64,000 bases of DNA from Candidatus Acidiflorens stordalenmirensis (GCA_003139995.1 PLIC01000132.1:4900-68899); one strand, 5' to 3'. Positions 28,893 through 38,968 are shown, counted from the stretch's first letter. Program-made: numbers and translations. Notes: a model not told the origin generated them from the sequence alone.

Positions 28893-29258
28893 TCAGAAGC
28901 CCGGTTCCTCAGGCTCCTCGTTACTCGGAATCGGGTCGAGGCTGGCTGCGGCGGGTTCAGACCGTTCGTCCAACAGAAGCCGGCGCAAGCTGCGCAGGTC
29001 GTTGAGCAGCCGGCCGCTGGTGGTTAGGTGCTGCTCCAGCTTATCTAACTTGAATTGCACGATGCGGAGGGCCTGTACGCGGCGTTGGGACTTGGCCGCC
29101 ACCGCCGCGCCCAGGTCGGCTTCGATCTCGCTTTTGGCTTCGGCGATGGCCTCGACCAGGAGCCGCACGTATTGCTGGGCATTCTCGACGCTGTCAAACG
29201 GGGTTTGGAGGGGGCTGTTCAAGGGCGAGAATTCCTCGGCAAATAGAAAGTCTGGCAA
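28893..29258 (-). CDS. Hypothetical protein
   Basis: 121 aa acidic coiled-coil-like ORF. Confidence 0.5.
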   Translation of the reverse strand: MPDFLFAEEFSPLNSPLQTPFDSVENAQQYVRLLVEAIAEAKSEIEADLGAAVAAKSQRRVQALRIVQFKLDKLEQHLTTSGRLLNDLRSLRRLLLDERSEPAAASLDPIPSNEEPEEPGF

Positions 29259-29833
29259 AGAGGGTGGGATTCTATTTTCCCTAAACTGCTATCTCTCTGC
29301 CTTTCAAGCACATCGCAAGTAACTCAAGCGATTACAATGCCTTACGTCGTGTTGCAGCTTGCAGCTGCCGTTGCATGCGTTGCTGTTGAATGCCTATTTG
29401 TCACTGTTTTCGGCATCGCTGGCATCACTACCTGGCAGCGTTGAGTTTATTGCCTCGCGTCGCAGCATGGTGATTTTCCTGCGCCGTTGAGTGACCGGCA
29501 AATTCACTCCGTCGCTACGCCGCACAGTCCTTGCGCTTTGTATTCTACCGCACGAGTGTGCTGCCTGTAATGCTCCCGGATGGGCTAGATCTTGGGTAGT
29601 GGGTTTGAAATCATTCAGTGCGGATTGGCAGACTTCCGGGGATTAAGAGTGAGACTCGTCCCACCACTGCGCGATTACGGCGGGATCAAAGCGGACGGCG
29701 GTGCCGATGAACCTGCACGGGACGACGTGCGCCTTCGCCTTGCGTTAAACCGTCTTTTCAAGTTTTGCCACCCATTAGCCAAGCGATTGCTCAGCAAAGA
29801 AGAGTAAGAATAGCCAGATGGAGGGGTAGGCAC

Positions 29834-30160
29834 TTATGGATTGATTTGGCTTCGCAGATGCTTGGAGAGTTTCTCGATCTGTCTCAGCTTCTCAATCGTG
29901 TCCTTGGGCAGAAGTCCTTTCTGAATGCTCGCGACATCGGGAGGGATGGTTTGGGCAATCCTGGCCAGTTCGTCGGCCTCCTGGCGGAGCTTGGCCAGGT
30001 CAAGATGAGCACGCTGCGTGATCGGAGGGGGGATGTTCTTGTCCGTCTGTGCCTCGACTTGATCAGCCTGCCGGATCCCGGGCGGTATCGGCTTTGCCTG
30101 CGCCAGAAGTAAAGATGTCGCAAGCAAAACGAAAGAAAGAGAGATAGCAGGGAGTTTCAC
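29834..30160 (-). CDS. Hypothetical secreted protein
   Basis: N-terminal signal peptide MKLPAISLSFVLLATSLLLAQA. Confidence 0.55.
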   Translation of the reverse strand: MKLPAISLSFVLLATSLLLAQAKPIPPGIRQADQVEAQTDKNIPPPITQRAHLDLAKLRQEADELARIAQTIPPDVASIQKGLLPKDTIEKLRQIEKLSKHLRSQINP

Positions 30161-30455
30161 GGCGGACCTCCTACCGTGGGAAGCAATTTCTCAACACATT
30201 GTACATCCAACATCAATATCGACAGCAGGGCCCTCGTCTCGATCCGGTCGGCACTCGCATCGCAGACCTTTGCGGGCGACCCAGACGGAACATGGTTCAA
30301 CCTACGTGCAGGGGGCCAAACGGGGTAGAGTCTTTGCCGTTTTCGAAGTCAAAAAGGAAATTCCGGCTAATAAGGTGCATAATGTGCTTTCTGATAGTCG
30401 ACGAGAGCGGGAGGGTCGCACCATCTCCGATTTGTTCGTCTGTGAAGGAGGGAAA

Positions 30456-31511
30456 ATGAACTGCTTCAGGGCCGCGCTGCATGTCTCCGTGGCGTCCCTC
30501 GCGGCGGCCTGTTTTTCGCAAACTGCGGGAAAGCCGCCAGAGAAGATCGTATTTGTGCGTCCCGATCCCATCATAACGACTTCGACATTGATGATGATGG
30601 AAACGCCACGCTATGTTGGGAGGGGTACGAATTCGGTAGAGAACCCGGAGAGGAAGTACAACTCCGTCTCTTACGCCAAGATGAATCTGCTCGCGTTCAT
30701 GAATCCGGACGGGACGGGAATTACGGATCTGCATGTGAACGGGTTTGACCCCTCCGTTTCGCCGGACGGTACCAAGATAGCGTTCTGCTCATTGCGGATG
30801 GAACAGTATTCGCAGATTTACGTGATGAATGCGGATGGCACGGGAGAAAAACGGTTGACCAACATCACCACAGGCGATGCCTGCGGTCCAGCTTGGTCGC
30901 ATGATGGCAAGAAAGTCGCTTTCTACGCGTTCGCGCTGACCCACCCCAGCCGCAATCCCGCGATTTGGCTTATGGATCCCGATGGAACCAACTTGAAGCG
31001 GCTCACGGAACATGCGGTGTCTCCTACATGGTCTCCAGACGACCGGCAGATCGCTTTCGCTTCTAACCGCGTGGGCAAATTCCAGATCTACGCCATGAAT
31101 TCCGACGGATCGAACGTGCGGCGGCTCACAAACGACAAGGGCGAGGACTCCTCGCCGGCGTGGGCCCCGGACGGCGCAGCCATCGCGTTCGTTTCCGACC
31201 GGGAAGGCGAGCATCCAGCGCTGTTCCTGATGGGTGCCGACGGTTCTGCGCAACGCCGGCTCGTATTTTCCAAACGCCAGGATTTTTGCTTTCCGGCGTG
31301 GTCGCTGGATGGCAGTACGATTGCGTTTTCAGCTTTGAATCGAGTGGCGACTCAATTCATACGGTTCGGCGAAGAGCGTCCGCGCTGCGAAATGTGGACG
31401 GGAGAGTATCAGCTATTCACCGTGGATAGCGAAGGCAAACTCCATCAGCTGACCAATACAAAGTACATGGCGATGAAGCCCACATATGGACGGCTGGTGA
31501 CAGCACACTAG
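30456..31511 (+). CDS. TolB-like beta-propeller (PD40 repeats) protein
   Basis: Repeated SPDGTKIAF / WSPDDRQIAFASNR / WAPDGAAIAFVSDR; start at MNCFRAALHVSV. Confidence 0.85.
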   Translation: MNCFRAALHVSVASLAAACFSQTAGKPPEKIVFVRPDPIITTSTLMMMETPRYVGRGTNSVENPERKYNSVSYAKMNLLAFMNPDGTGITDLHVNGFDPSVSPDGTKIAFCSLRMEQYSQIYVMNADGTGEKRLTNITTGDACGPAWSHDGKKVAFYAFALTHPSRNPAIWLMDPDGTNLKRLTEHAVSPTWSPDDRQIAFASNRVGKFQIYAMNSDGSNVRRLTNDKGEDSSPAWAPDGAAIAFVSDREGEHPALFLMGADGSAQRRLVFSKRQDFCFPAWSLDGSTIAFSALNRVATQFIRFGEERPRCEMWTGEYQLFTVDSEGKLHQLTNTKYMAMKPTYGRLVTAH

Positions 31512-31549
31512 TCGCCGCTCGCGGCTCGTGGCAAACCCAGCGCAGCTTC

Positions 31550-31684
31550 GCAGCCCGAGAAGCATATTGCTGATATCTGGTCACATCTCCGAGCATGGCG
31601 TAGAACTCTGTCAGCATGCCGATGACCTGCATTGGTGAGAACTCCGTGTCTCGTATTGCATCGAGGTACTGGGTGGCTCGATCC
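31550..31684 (-). pseudogene. Gene fragment, copy 1 of a ~134-bp duplication
   Basis: Encodes RATQYLDAIRDTEFSPMQVIGMLTEFYAMLGDVTRYQQYASRAAKL; near-identical at 34173-34306. Confidence 0.65.
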
Positions 31685-31844
31685 CCATGCTCGCAGCGAT
31701 CGCGGTACAATAAACGGGGTTACTGTTAAACGCGTATGTCCAATCTGATAGGCGCCAGGGGAAGAATTCGCCCTGGCGTTGTCGATTTTTCTCTTCAGCC
31801 AAGCACGCAGCAAAGCCGCGCTTTGCGGAATTGCTAAAAACGCT

Positions 31845-33431
31845 ATGAAAATTCTGCTCTATAACCCCGACAACGGCGTGACGCGTAATTTCATGCCGCA
31901 TCTATGGATGTTTCTCCTCCAGGCGCTCACTCCCTCGGGCCATGAGGTGCTGCTGGTGGATGGCAACGCGCAATCCATGGATGAAGCGGGGATCGCGCAG
32001 TTTGTGCGCGACAACAATATTGGATTGGTCGGCATCGGCGCCATGACTCGAATGATCGCCAAGGCGTATCGCATGGCGGATGCGGTCCGCGCCACGGGAG
32101 TTCCGGTGGTAATGGGCGGCCCTCACGTGACGGAGATGGCCGACGAGGCGCTCGGCCGAGATGGCGGGCCGCGGCACGCCGATGCTGTCGCCCTGGGGGA
32201 AGCCGATGCGACCTGGCCGCTGATTGTTGAGGATGCTGCCCGTGGCGAGCTTAAGGACGTTTACGCGCCTGTCGACGCCTTTGGCCAGGAGAGCAAGCCG
32301 TCGCTGAAGGAATATCCGGTGATTCCGTGGCAGTCGATCGATCTCGACCAGTTCAATCTGGTGCCGAAGGCCGCGAGCGCCATGCTCCAGAAAATCGCAG
32401 AAGGCTGGGGAACATTTCGCATCATCCCGGTCGAATCCGGACGAGGCTGCCCTTACGGCTGCGAGTTCTGCACTGTGACCGGATTTTTCGGAGACTCGAT
32501 TCGTTTCCGCACCAATGAGAGCGTGGTGAATGAACTGCTCTTGTTGAAGGCGCGGGCCCGCAGCGAGAAAGGACAGATGGCGGTTTTCTTCATCGACGAC
32601 AACTTCGCCATCAACATCAAGCGAACGAAATCGCTGCTGCGCGACATCATTGCCGCCGGCGCAAAGGTGCATTGGGTGGCTCAGATCAGCGCCAATCTAT
32701 TGCGCGACGAGGAACTGGTAGACCTGATCGCGGCTTCCGGAGGCAAGTGGATCTTTATCGGCATGGAGTCCATCGACCCGGCCAATCTGAAAAACGTGAA
32801 CAAGGGATTCAACAAGCCGGGCGAGTACCGGGCGGTGCTGGAGCGGCTGGCGCAACGCAATGTTTATGCTATCACGTCGTTTATTTTTGGCATGGACAAT
32901 GACACAGTCGGAGTCGCCGAGCGAACTCTCGAACAGGTTCGGACCTGGCCCCCGGGTCTCCCGATCTTTGGTCTGCTGACTCCTTTGCCCGCGACGCCGC
33001 TTTACAAGCGGCTGGAAACCGCCGGGCGGCTGACGCGGCCCAAGCACTGGCAGGAGTTCATCCCGTTTGCGATGGCCCACACGCCGTTGAAAATGACCAT
33101 CGAAGAAGCTCATGATGAAGTGAATCATGGGTGGGAACAGGCTTACAGTTCGGAGGCGCTGACGCATGCGGTCGAATCTTTGAAAGACCAGCCGCTGGGT
33201 TATCGCATCAACATCTTCCTTGCGCGCCTTTGTTTCCGCGGCATCTATTTCCCTATGATGGGGAAAATGGCATGGCTGAAGGTGATTGCGCAAAATCGGC
33301 GGACCATTTTCAAGCTGGTAAGGGAAGGGTTCAAGGCCGGCGCCTGGCGCGGCGCGCCTGCGAGGATTCCTGCCATCCCAGTGCCGCCGGTGGAGGCGGT
33401 CGAACCGATCGCACAACCAGCGAAGGGGTGA
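31845..33431 (+). CDS. B12-binding domain radical SAM protein
   Basis: N-terminal cobalamin-binding-like region; ESGRGCPYGCEFCTVTGFFG radical SAM motif. Confidence 0.9.
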   Translation: MKILLYNPDNGVTRNFMPHLWMFLLQALTPSGHEVLLVDGNAQSMDEAGIAQFVRDNNIGLVGIGAMTRMIAKAYRMADAVRATGVPVVMGGPHVTEMADEALGRDGGPRHADAVALGEADATWPLIVEDAARGELKDVYAPVDAFGQESKPSLKEYPVIPWQSIDLDQFNLVPKAASAMLQKIAEGWGTFRIIPVESGRGCPYGCEFCTVTGFFGDSIRFRTNESVVNELLLLKARARSEKGQMAVFFIDDNFAINIKRTKSLLRDIIAAGAKVHWVAQISANLLRDEELVDLIAASGGKWIFIGMESIDPANLKNVNKGFNKPGEYRAVLERLAQRNVYAITSFIFGMDNDTVGVAERTLEQVRTWPPGLPIFGLLTPLPATPLYKRLETAGRLTRPKHWQEFIPFAMAHTPLKMTIEEAHDEVNHGWEQAYSSEALTHAVESLKDQPLGYRINIFLARLCFRGIYFPMMGKMAWLKVIAQNRRTIFKLVREGFKAGAWRGAPARIPAIPVPPVEAVEPIAQPAKG

Positions 33432-33618
33432 ACGGAGCGGGTGGGCAATTGCGTTTCCCGTCAATTGAAAGTCGCTTAAGCGCTTTTCGACCGGGGAAAG
33501 CCGCCGCTGGTTGGTGGTGCCCGCGTCAAGCCATTTAAGATGTAACCTTGGGTTCGACCGTCGAGACATTGGAAATGTAACCGAAGACTCGCCGTCGTCG
33601 CGGCTGTGGGAAAGTGCA

Positions 33619-33681
33619 AATCGCGCTCTTTTTGCGCGATTGGCAAGCTCGGTGGAAAAGTCTGGGTTAGGACTTTTCCAC
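33619..33681. other. Two adjacent strong hairpins
   Basis: AATCGCGC-TCTTTTT-GCGCGATT (33619-33641) and GTGGAAAAGTC-TGGGTTAG-GACTTTTCCAC (33652-33681). Confidence 0.6.
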
Positions 33682-34128
33682 GGAGCGGCTTTTCCATGGC
33701 CGTTTCGCCGGCCGCGTTGTGTTTTTTCCTTCGCCTGCGCACGGCGGTTCTCCGGTGCCGCTTTCGGACTGAGCCGCCGGTTCGCCAGGCAGTAATTCAC
33801 GCGATCCGTCGTTGCTTCGTGGACCCAGCGGTCCCGATGACATCGTTACTCCTTGGCCGCCGGCAGCTCGCGGCGACAGCGCGCCGCACCGACACAACGG
33901 TTTCCGCTTCAGCCGGGCCTTTTCACCGCAAGACGGGCAAATAGAAGCGGGCTGTTAGGAAGAATTGGCCTGATTTTAGCATCCCCGGAGTGAGAGACAG
34001 CCAAAATTCGCAGGTTGCCGATGTTGTTTCGGGTACTCTGCGGAGTCACAGATCCGGCGAGACGGCTTCAGACGCGAGCCCGGATTGCCCGCCTTTGGAT
34101 ATGCCCTTCGGCTCTGGTCAACGCATCG

Positions 34129-34479
34129 TCAAGGTCGTCGGATGGTTCGTGGGAGTTCTCTTCTTTGCACTTTGCAGCTCGAGAAGCATATTGCTGATAC
34201 CTGGTCACATCTCCGAGCATGGCGTAAAACTCTGTCAGCATGCCGATGACCCGCATTGGTGAGAACTCCGTGTCTCGTATTGCCTCGTGGTGCTGGGTGG
34301 CCCGTCGATAAGAGCGAAGGCGCTGTCAAGGGCAAAGATGTCCTGTGCAGTGCCTGAGCACCGCTTGCTTTGCCAGAGAGGTTGAGGACCAAGGCTCTGG
34401 AAATCTCATACTCCGTGAGCGCTGGCATTTTTCCGTCGAAGAGCAAACCAGTTAAGGCAAAACTAATCGCTCGTGACAT
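34129..34479 (-). pseudogene. Decayed small gene containing copy 2 of the 134-bp duplication
   Basis: MSRAISFALTGLLFDGKMPALTEYEISRALVLNLSGKASGAQALHRTS, then reading continues in another frame as RATQHHEAIRDTEFSPMRVIGMLTEFYAMLGDVTRYQQYASRAAK. Confidence 0.5.
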
Positions 34480-34741
34480 CGCTAGTGTTCCCGTGGAGGT
34501 GCCCTGTTACCGAGTCCAGGGTCTTCATCAGACGTTCGAGATGACCGGTGCTCAACGCCTCGCCGGGGATTCCTTTGTTGAAAACAAAGGTACTTCTCGG
34601 GTTCGTTCGGTAAAACTCTGGTGCCGACCAAAAGGAACGCCACCTCAAGGACTCCCTCAATGTGCCGGGAGAGCCGAATCGCCAAAGAGCCCTTTATAAT
34701 TAAGAGATTGAGCGATTCGGGCCAGCAACAAAGCCGGAAGC

Positions 34742-36478
34742 ATGCAATTCAGAGAAGCGCTAAAGACGATCCAGGAGAACTCATCGACGAACCGGCCAAC
34801 TTGCCGGGTACTACTGGTCACCGGGTTCACCCCGCTCCACTTGCAGACGTTCCTCCAGGCTCATTTGCAGCGCTTACTGCCGACAAAGCAGCTTGTGGTT
34901 TCTACTCGGCTCTACGGTGACCTGGCGGAAACCTTATTCGGCATCGAGTCTTCAACTGCAGACATGTGTGCCGTTGCTCTCGAATGGCCAGACCTCGATC
35001 CACGCCTCGGCTTCCGTCAACTGGGAGGGTGGGGACCCAGGGAGATCGCCGATATCCTAGTCGGCGCAGAGTCAAGACTTGTCACGATAAGGGAGAGTCT
35101 GGCTGCAGTGCCGAGTCACGTTCCGTTGGCCTTTTCACTGCCGACCCTAGCCCTGCCCCCGATCTTTCACACTCCATCGTGGCAATTGAGCGCGGCTGAG
35201 ATACGTCTTCGAAATGCCGTGGGTGAGCTTGCTCTCCGGATTAGCGAGAAACCTAACATACGATTCATCAATGCCCACAGCCAACAAGTGGCTGAGCCCC
35301 CGGCGCCTATCTTCGACTTCAAGGGTGAGCTCCTGGCTGGTTTGCCATATACAAGCTCTCACGCCGATCGACTCGGGCAGCTTCTAGCGCAAATTCTTGT
35401 ACCGGCACAACCCAAGAAGGGGTTGATTACCGATTTGGACGACACGCTCTGGGCAGGCATTGCCGGAGAAATAGGTCCACAGTCAGTTTCCTGGGACCTC
35501 GCCAGCAATACTCAGCTGCATGGTCTGTACCAGCAGCTGTTGCGGGCTTTGGCCGAACAGGGAGTGCTGATCGGGGTAGCTAGCAAGAACGATCCAGATA
35601 TCGTCGAAGCGGCCTTTCGGAGGAATGACATTTTGCTTCCGCGCGACTATGTCTTTCCTGTCGAGGTTCACTGGAATGCCAAATCGGAGTCGGTGGCAAA
35701 AATTCTGGACACTTGGAACATCGATGCCGACAGTGTTGTCTTCGTCGATGATAGTTCCAGCGAAATCGCCGAAGTGCAGGCTGCGCATCCCGGCATGGAA
35801 TGCATTCGCTTTGATGCCCAGGACTACGCCGGAGCACACAGCTTGCTCTACCGTCTCCGGGATCTCTTCGCAAAACCAACCATTACCGAAGAAGATGGCA
35901 TGCGGCGTGAGAGCCTCCGCACGGGAGGTGTTTTTCGCGCCGGGGCCCAGCAGCACGGCGCATCCTACGAAAATTTCTTACGTGAGGCGGAGTCAAAGAT
36001 CACCCCCGATTTCAACAATGCGGCGGCGAACCGGCGAAGCCTCGAACTCGTTAACAAGACCAACCAGTTCAATCTTAACGGGATTCGGTACACTGAGAGC
36101 GAATGGCACAGCAAGCTCAGTCTGCCCGGTTCGTTCTCGCTCATGGTTAGTTATCGCGACAAGTACGGACCACTCGGCGTCATTGCAACTCTCGTGGGCC
36201 AGGCGACCGATGCCGCTTTGACGGTAAACACTTGGGTGATGAGCTGCCGGGCCTTCGGGCGTCGCATCGAGCACCAGTGTCTTAAGCTTCTTTTGGAGCG
36301 CTTTCCAGCACCAGAGATCTTGTTGGAGTTTGCCCCGACGAAGCGCAACGGATATTTGCGGGAGTTTTCGGAATCGTTCCTTGGACAAAAGCCTGATGGA
36401 CCATTCAAGCTGTCGCGAACTGTCTTTCTGGAGAAGTGCCCCATGCTCTACCATCAGGTCGAAATGGATCATGACTGA
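34742..36478 (+). CDS. FkbH-like HAD-IIIC family protein
   Basis: LITDLDDTLWAGIAGEIG, LIGVASKNDPDIVEAAF, DADSVVFVDDSSSEIAEVQ, C-terminal acyltransferase-like region. Confidence 0.92.
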   Translation: MQFREALKTIQENSSTNRPTCRVLLVTGFTPLHLQTFLQAHLQRLLPTKQLVVSTRLYGDLAETLFGIESSTADMCAVALEWPDLDPRLGFRQLGGWGPREIADILVGAESRLVTIRESLAAVPSHVPLAFSLPTLALPPIFHTPSWQLSAAEIRLRNAVGELALRISEKPNIRFINAHSQQVAEPPAPIFDFKGELLAGLPYTSSHADRLGQLLAQILVPAQPKKGLITDLDDTLWAGIAGEIGPQSVSWDLASNTQLHGLYQQLLRALAEQGVLIGVASKNDPDIVEAAFRRNDILLPRDYVFPVEVHWNAKSESVAKILDTWNIDADSVVFVDDSSSEIAEVQAAHPGMECIRFDAQDYAGAHSLLYRLRDLFAKPTITEEDGMRRESLRTGGVFRAGAQQHGASYENFLREAESKITPDFNNAAANRRSLELVNKTNQFNLNGIRYTESEWHSKLSLPGSFSLMVSYRDKYGPLGVIATLVGQATDAALTVNTWVMSCRAFGRRIEHQCLKLLLERFPAPEILLEFAPTKRNGYLREFSESFLGQKPDGPFKLSRTVFLEKCPMLYHQVEMDHD

Positions 36479-36716
36479 TCTTCGTCATCGACTCGCCCAG
36501 TGTTTTTCTCTGGTGTTCCCCGGCCTCAATGAGCCGGAAGTGTATTCCGCGAGTTCTGCTTCCGTTGCGGCATGGGATTCGATGGCAGCAATAATTTTGG
36601 CCAATGTGATCGAGGAGGAATTCCAAGTAAAACTCGATTATAACGTCTTGCCGGACCTTGTCTCCTTTGACCTGATCGAAGATTACTTGAAGAGTAATGG
36701 CAATGGGACCTCGTAA
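36471..36716 (+). CDS. Acyl carrier protein
   Basis: VYSASSASVAAWDSMAAIILANVIEEEFQVKLDYN; Ser in WDSMA is the phosphopantetheine site; overlaps FkbH gene. Confidence 0.88.
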   Translation: MTDLRHRLAQCFSLVFPGLNEPEVYSASSASVAAWDSMAAIILANVIEEEFQVKLDYNVLPDLVSFDLIEDYLKSNGNGTS

Positions 36717-37899
36717 CGCTGTCGTCCGTCCAGCCGCGGATCTTTGCGTAGGCTTGCGCGCGGAGTTCGAACGCGAGATTAATGAAGCCGACGTCCTGGA
36801 CTTTGCCCGTAACTGCGGCGACATGAACCCGCTTCATATTGATGTCGAATATGCGCGTTCGACTAACCTGGGAGCCCGCGTCGTGCACGGTGCTTACCAG
36901 GTTGCGCTGGCCTCCGCCATGGCCGGAATGTATCTACCCGGCAGGATCAGCTTCCTGGTTTCGTTCCATGCGCAGTTCATCCGTCCTCTGTATTTCCCTT
37001 GCCGGGCGGCGGTGCGAGGTGAAATTACGGCTTGGGACCCAGAGAACATGCGCGGTAGCCTGAGCGTTGTCGTTGCGGAGTTGCCTAGTGAAATCGTGAC
37101 AAGCCAGATTCACGTGGGCTTCACCTGCCACGAAGTTGCAACGAAGGTGCCCGGTCCTCGCACCAGCGCGGTTCGACCGTTACCCCATACCGATGCCAAG
37201 CTTGTGTTGGTCACGGGAGCCTCCGGAGGAATCGGCTCGTATTTGGTCGGAGAACTGGCCCGCGATTACTCGATTCTGGCAGTCGTGAATCGCCGCTCGC
37301 TCCCGCCGGAACTGCTTGCCCATCCTCGTGTTCTTCAGCTCAAGGTCGATCTTTCCGAACCTGAGTGCATCCCAAACATCGAGGAGATGCTGGGAGCGAG
37401 ATCTCTTTACGGAATTGTTCACGCGGCATGGCCTGGCCTTCTGCAAGGCGGTCTGCTCTCAGTTTCGCGGCAAGCGCTCGAACAGCAACTCTCCTTCGCG
37501 ACTTTCCGCACCATCGAACTGGCTCGTCTTCTGGCCAGCAGAAGCGAGAGCGAAGGTGGTCGGCTTGTAGTCCTGGGCTCTACCGCTGGTACCGAAAAGC
37601 CGTCCTTGAGCACGGCGGCTTACTCCCTAGCCAAGGCATCGCTGGAGCATACCGTAAAACTGCTGGCGCCGGAACTCGCTCTTAAGAAGATAACCATCAA
37701 TGCCGTCTCTCCCTCTCTTTTACCGGTCGGTATGAATCTCCAGGCGAACGAGCGCCAGCGTCTAATGGCAAAGGCGGCAGTGCCGCTCGGCCGGCTTTGT
37801 GAAACTACGGATGTGATGGGGGCCATCCGTTATCTGTTCTCAAGCGACGCTTCGTTTCTCACAGGTCAGACCATCGTGTTGTCGGGCGGGCAAATCTAG
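36697..37899 (+). CDS. MaoC-like dehydratase fused to short-chain dehydrogenase/reductase
   Basis: MaoC: FARNCGDMNPLHIDVEYARSTNLGARVVHGAYQVALASAM; SDR: LVLVTGASGGIGSYLV, GSTAGTEKPSLSTAAYSLAKASLE. Confidence 0.9.
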   Translation: MAMGPRNAVVRPAADLCVGLRAEFEREINEADVLDFARNCGDMNPLHIDVEYARSTNLGARVVHGAYQVALASAMAGMYLPGRISFLVSFHAQFIRPLYFPCRAAVRGEITAWDPENMRGSLSVVVAELPSEIVTSQIHVGFTCHEVATKVPGPRTSAVRPLPHTDAKLVLVTGASGGIGSYLVGELARDYSILAVVNRRSLPPELLAHPRVLQLKVDLSEPECIPNIEEMLGARSLYGIVHAAWPGLLQGGLLSVSRQALEQQLSFATFRTIELARLLASRSESEGGRLVVLGSTAGTEKPSLSTAAYSLAKASLEHTVKLLAPELALKKITINAVSPSLLPVGMNLQANERQRLMAKAAVPLGRLCETTDVMGAIRYLFSSDASFLTGQTIVLSGGQI

Positions 37900-37954
37900 G
37901 ACGCTGCTCAGGGCACCCGGCCCGAAGGACAATTCGCCAACGATCGACCTTGCA

Positions 37955-38968
37955 ATGAGCGCAACACTCAGAGCCACCGAACAACACGATCTTCCAGCCC
38001 TGGCGACGTTCCTCGTCCGCGTGTACAAGTTTGAGCCTTCAGATTTTCACACCGACCAGCAGCTGCTGCAGTGGAAGTACCTCTATCCCAGGCCCGGTTG
38101 GCAAGGTGGCCGCAGCTACTTGATTGAAAGGGACGGGGACATTGTTGCTCACGCTGGTGTCTCTCCAATGTCTTTTCGTCTACCCACTGGGCAAGTCGTA
38201 AGCAGCCTCACAATCATGGACTGGGCCGCCGACTCCACGATGCCCGGGGTCGGTGTCATGCTGTTGCGCAAATTAATGGGGATGGCTCCCACATCTTTTA
38301 TCATCGGGGGGGCTCCAATCACACGCCAGCTCATACCCCGCATAGGGTTTCGTCAGGTCGGAGACGCTCTGACGCACGCCGCCTGGTTACGCCCACGGCG
38401 GGAATTTCGGACGCGCCCCCGCACGGGGAGATCCATTCTCCGCTTGGTGCACGGGTTGGCGCATCCCGTACCTATTCAGAGTCGGCTCAGTAGGCGCTGG
38501 GAATTTGTCCCGGTGAGCGAATTCGATAATTCGCTCCAGCCGATATTGAGCGACGCAAGGCGCACTTGGACGATCTGCCAGCGAACCATTGCGGACTTGA
38601 ACTATCTGCTGAAGTGTCCTCACTTGGAAGTGCGGGGGTTTTTGCTTCGGCACCAAAGCCGCCTCGGTGGTTATTTCATCATGGGAAAATCTGGCTGGGA
38701 AGCACGGCTACTTGACTTTGTTGTTGACTCAGAGGATATGAACGATTGGAAACGCGCATGTGCTGCCGTTACGAACGCAGCTTTGCTTGACCCCGAAGTT
38801 TGCCGAATTCGTGTCCTCTCTACTGTGCCGATTCTGAGCCAAGCATTGGCGTGGAACGGGTACTGGTGTCAGTACAAGGAACCCATCGCGCTTCACGATC
38901 CAGCCGATGCCATGGGCCGAGCGTTCCCTGTAAGTTTCCAACTCTTCGACGGCGACTCTGGCTATTAA
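37955..38968 (+). CDS. GNAT-family N-acyltransferase (large)
   Basis: MSATLRATEQHDLPALATFLVRVYK; 337 aa GNAT-like arrangement. Confidence 0.7.
   Translation: MSATLRATEQHDLPALATFLVRVYKFEPSDFHTDQQLLQWKYLYPRPGWQGGRSYLIERDGDIVAHAGVSPMSFRLPTGQVVSSLTIMDWAADSTMPGVGVMLLRKLMGMAPTSFIIGGAPITRQLIPRIGFRQVGDALTHAAWLRPRREFRTRPRTGRSILRLVHGLAHPVPIQSRLSRRWEFVPVSEFDNSLQPILSDARRTWTICQRTIADLNYLLKCPHLEVRGFLLRHQSRLGGYFIMGKSGWEARLLDFVVDSEDMNDWKRACAAVTNAALLDPEVCRIRVLSTVPILSQALAWNGYWCQYKEPIALHDPADAMGRAFPVSFQLFDGDSGY

Noticed and set aside
31845-33431. Assignment of the radical SAM protein as hopanoid methylase HpnR/HpnP
   Set aside because: Only generic B12-binding radical SAM features are visible; no hopanoid genes nearby.
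32697-33800. 367-aa minus-strand ORF
   Set aside because: Mostly antisense to the radical SAM gene and then spacer; no domain.
33667-33935. Possible zinc-ribbon gene on minus strand (CPSCGEKARLKRKPLCRCGALSP)
   Set aside because: Cysteine pairs are suggestive but no start codon upstream and C-terminal part is low complexity; not reported as a gene.
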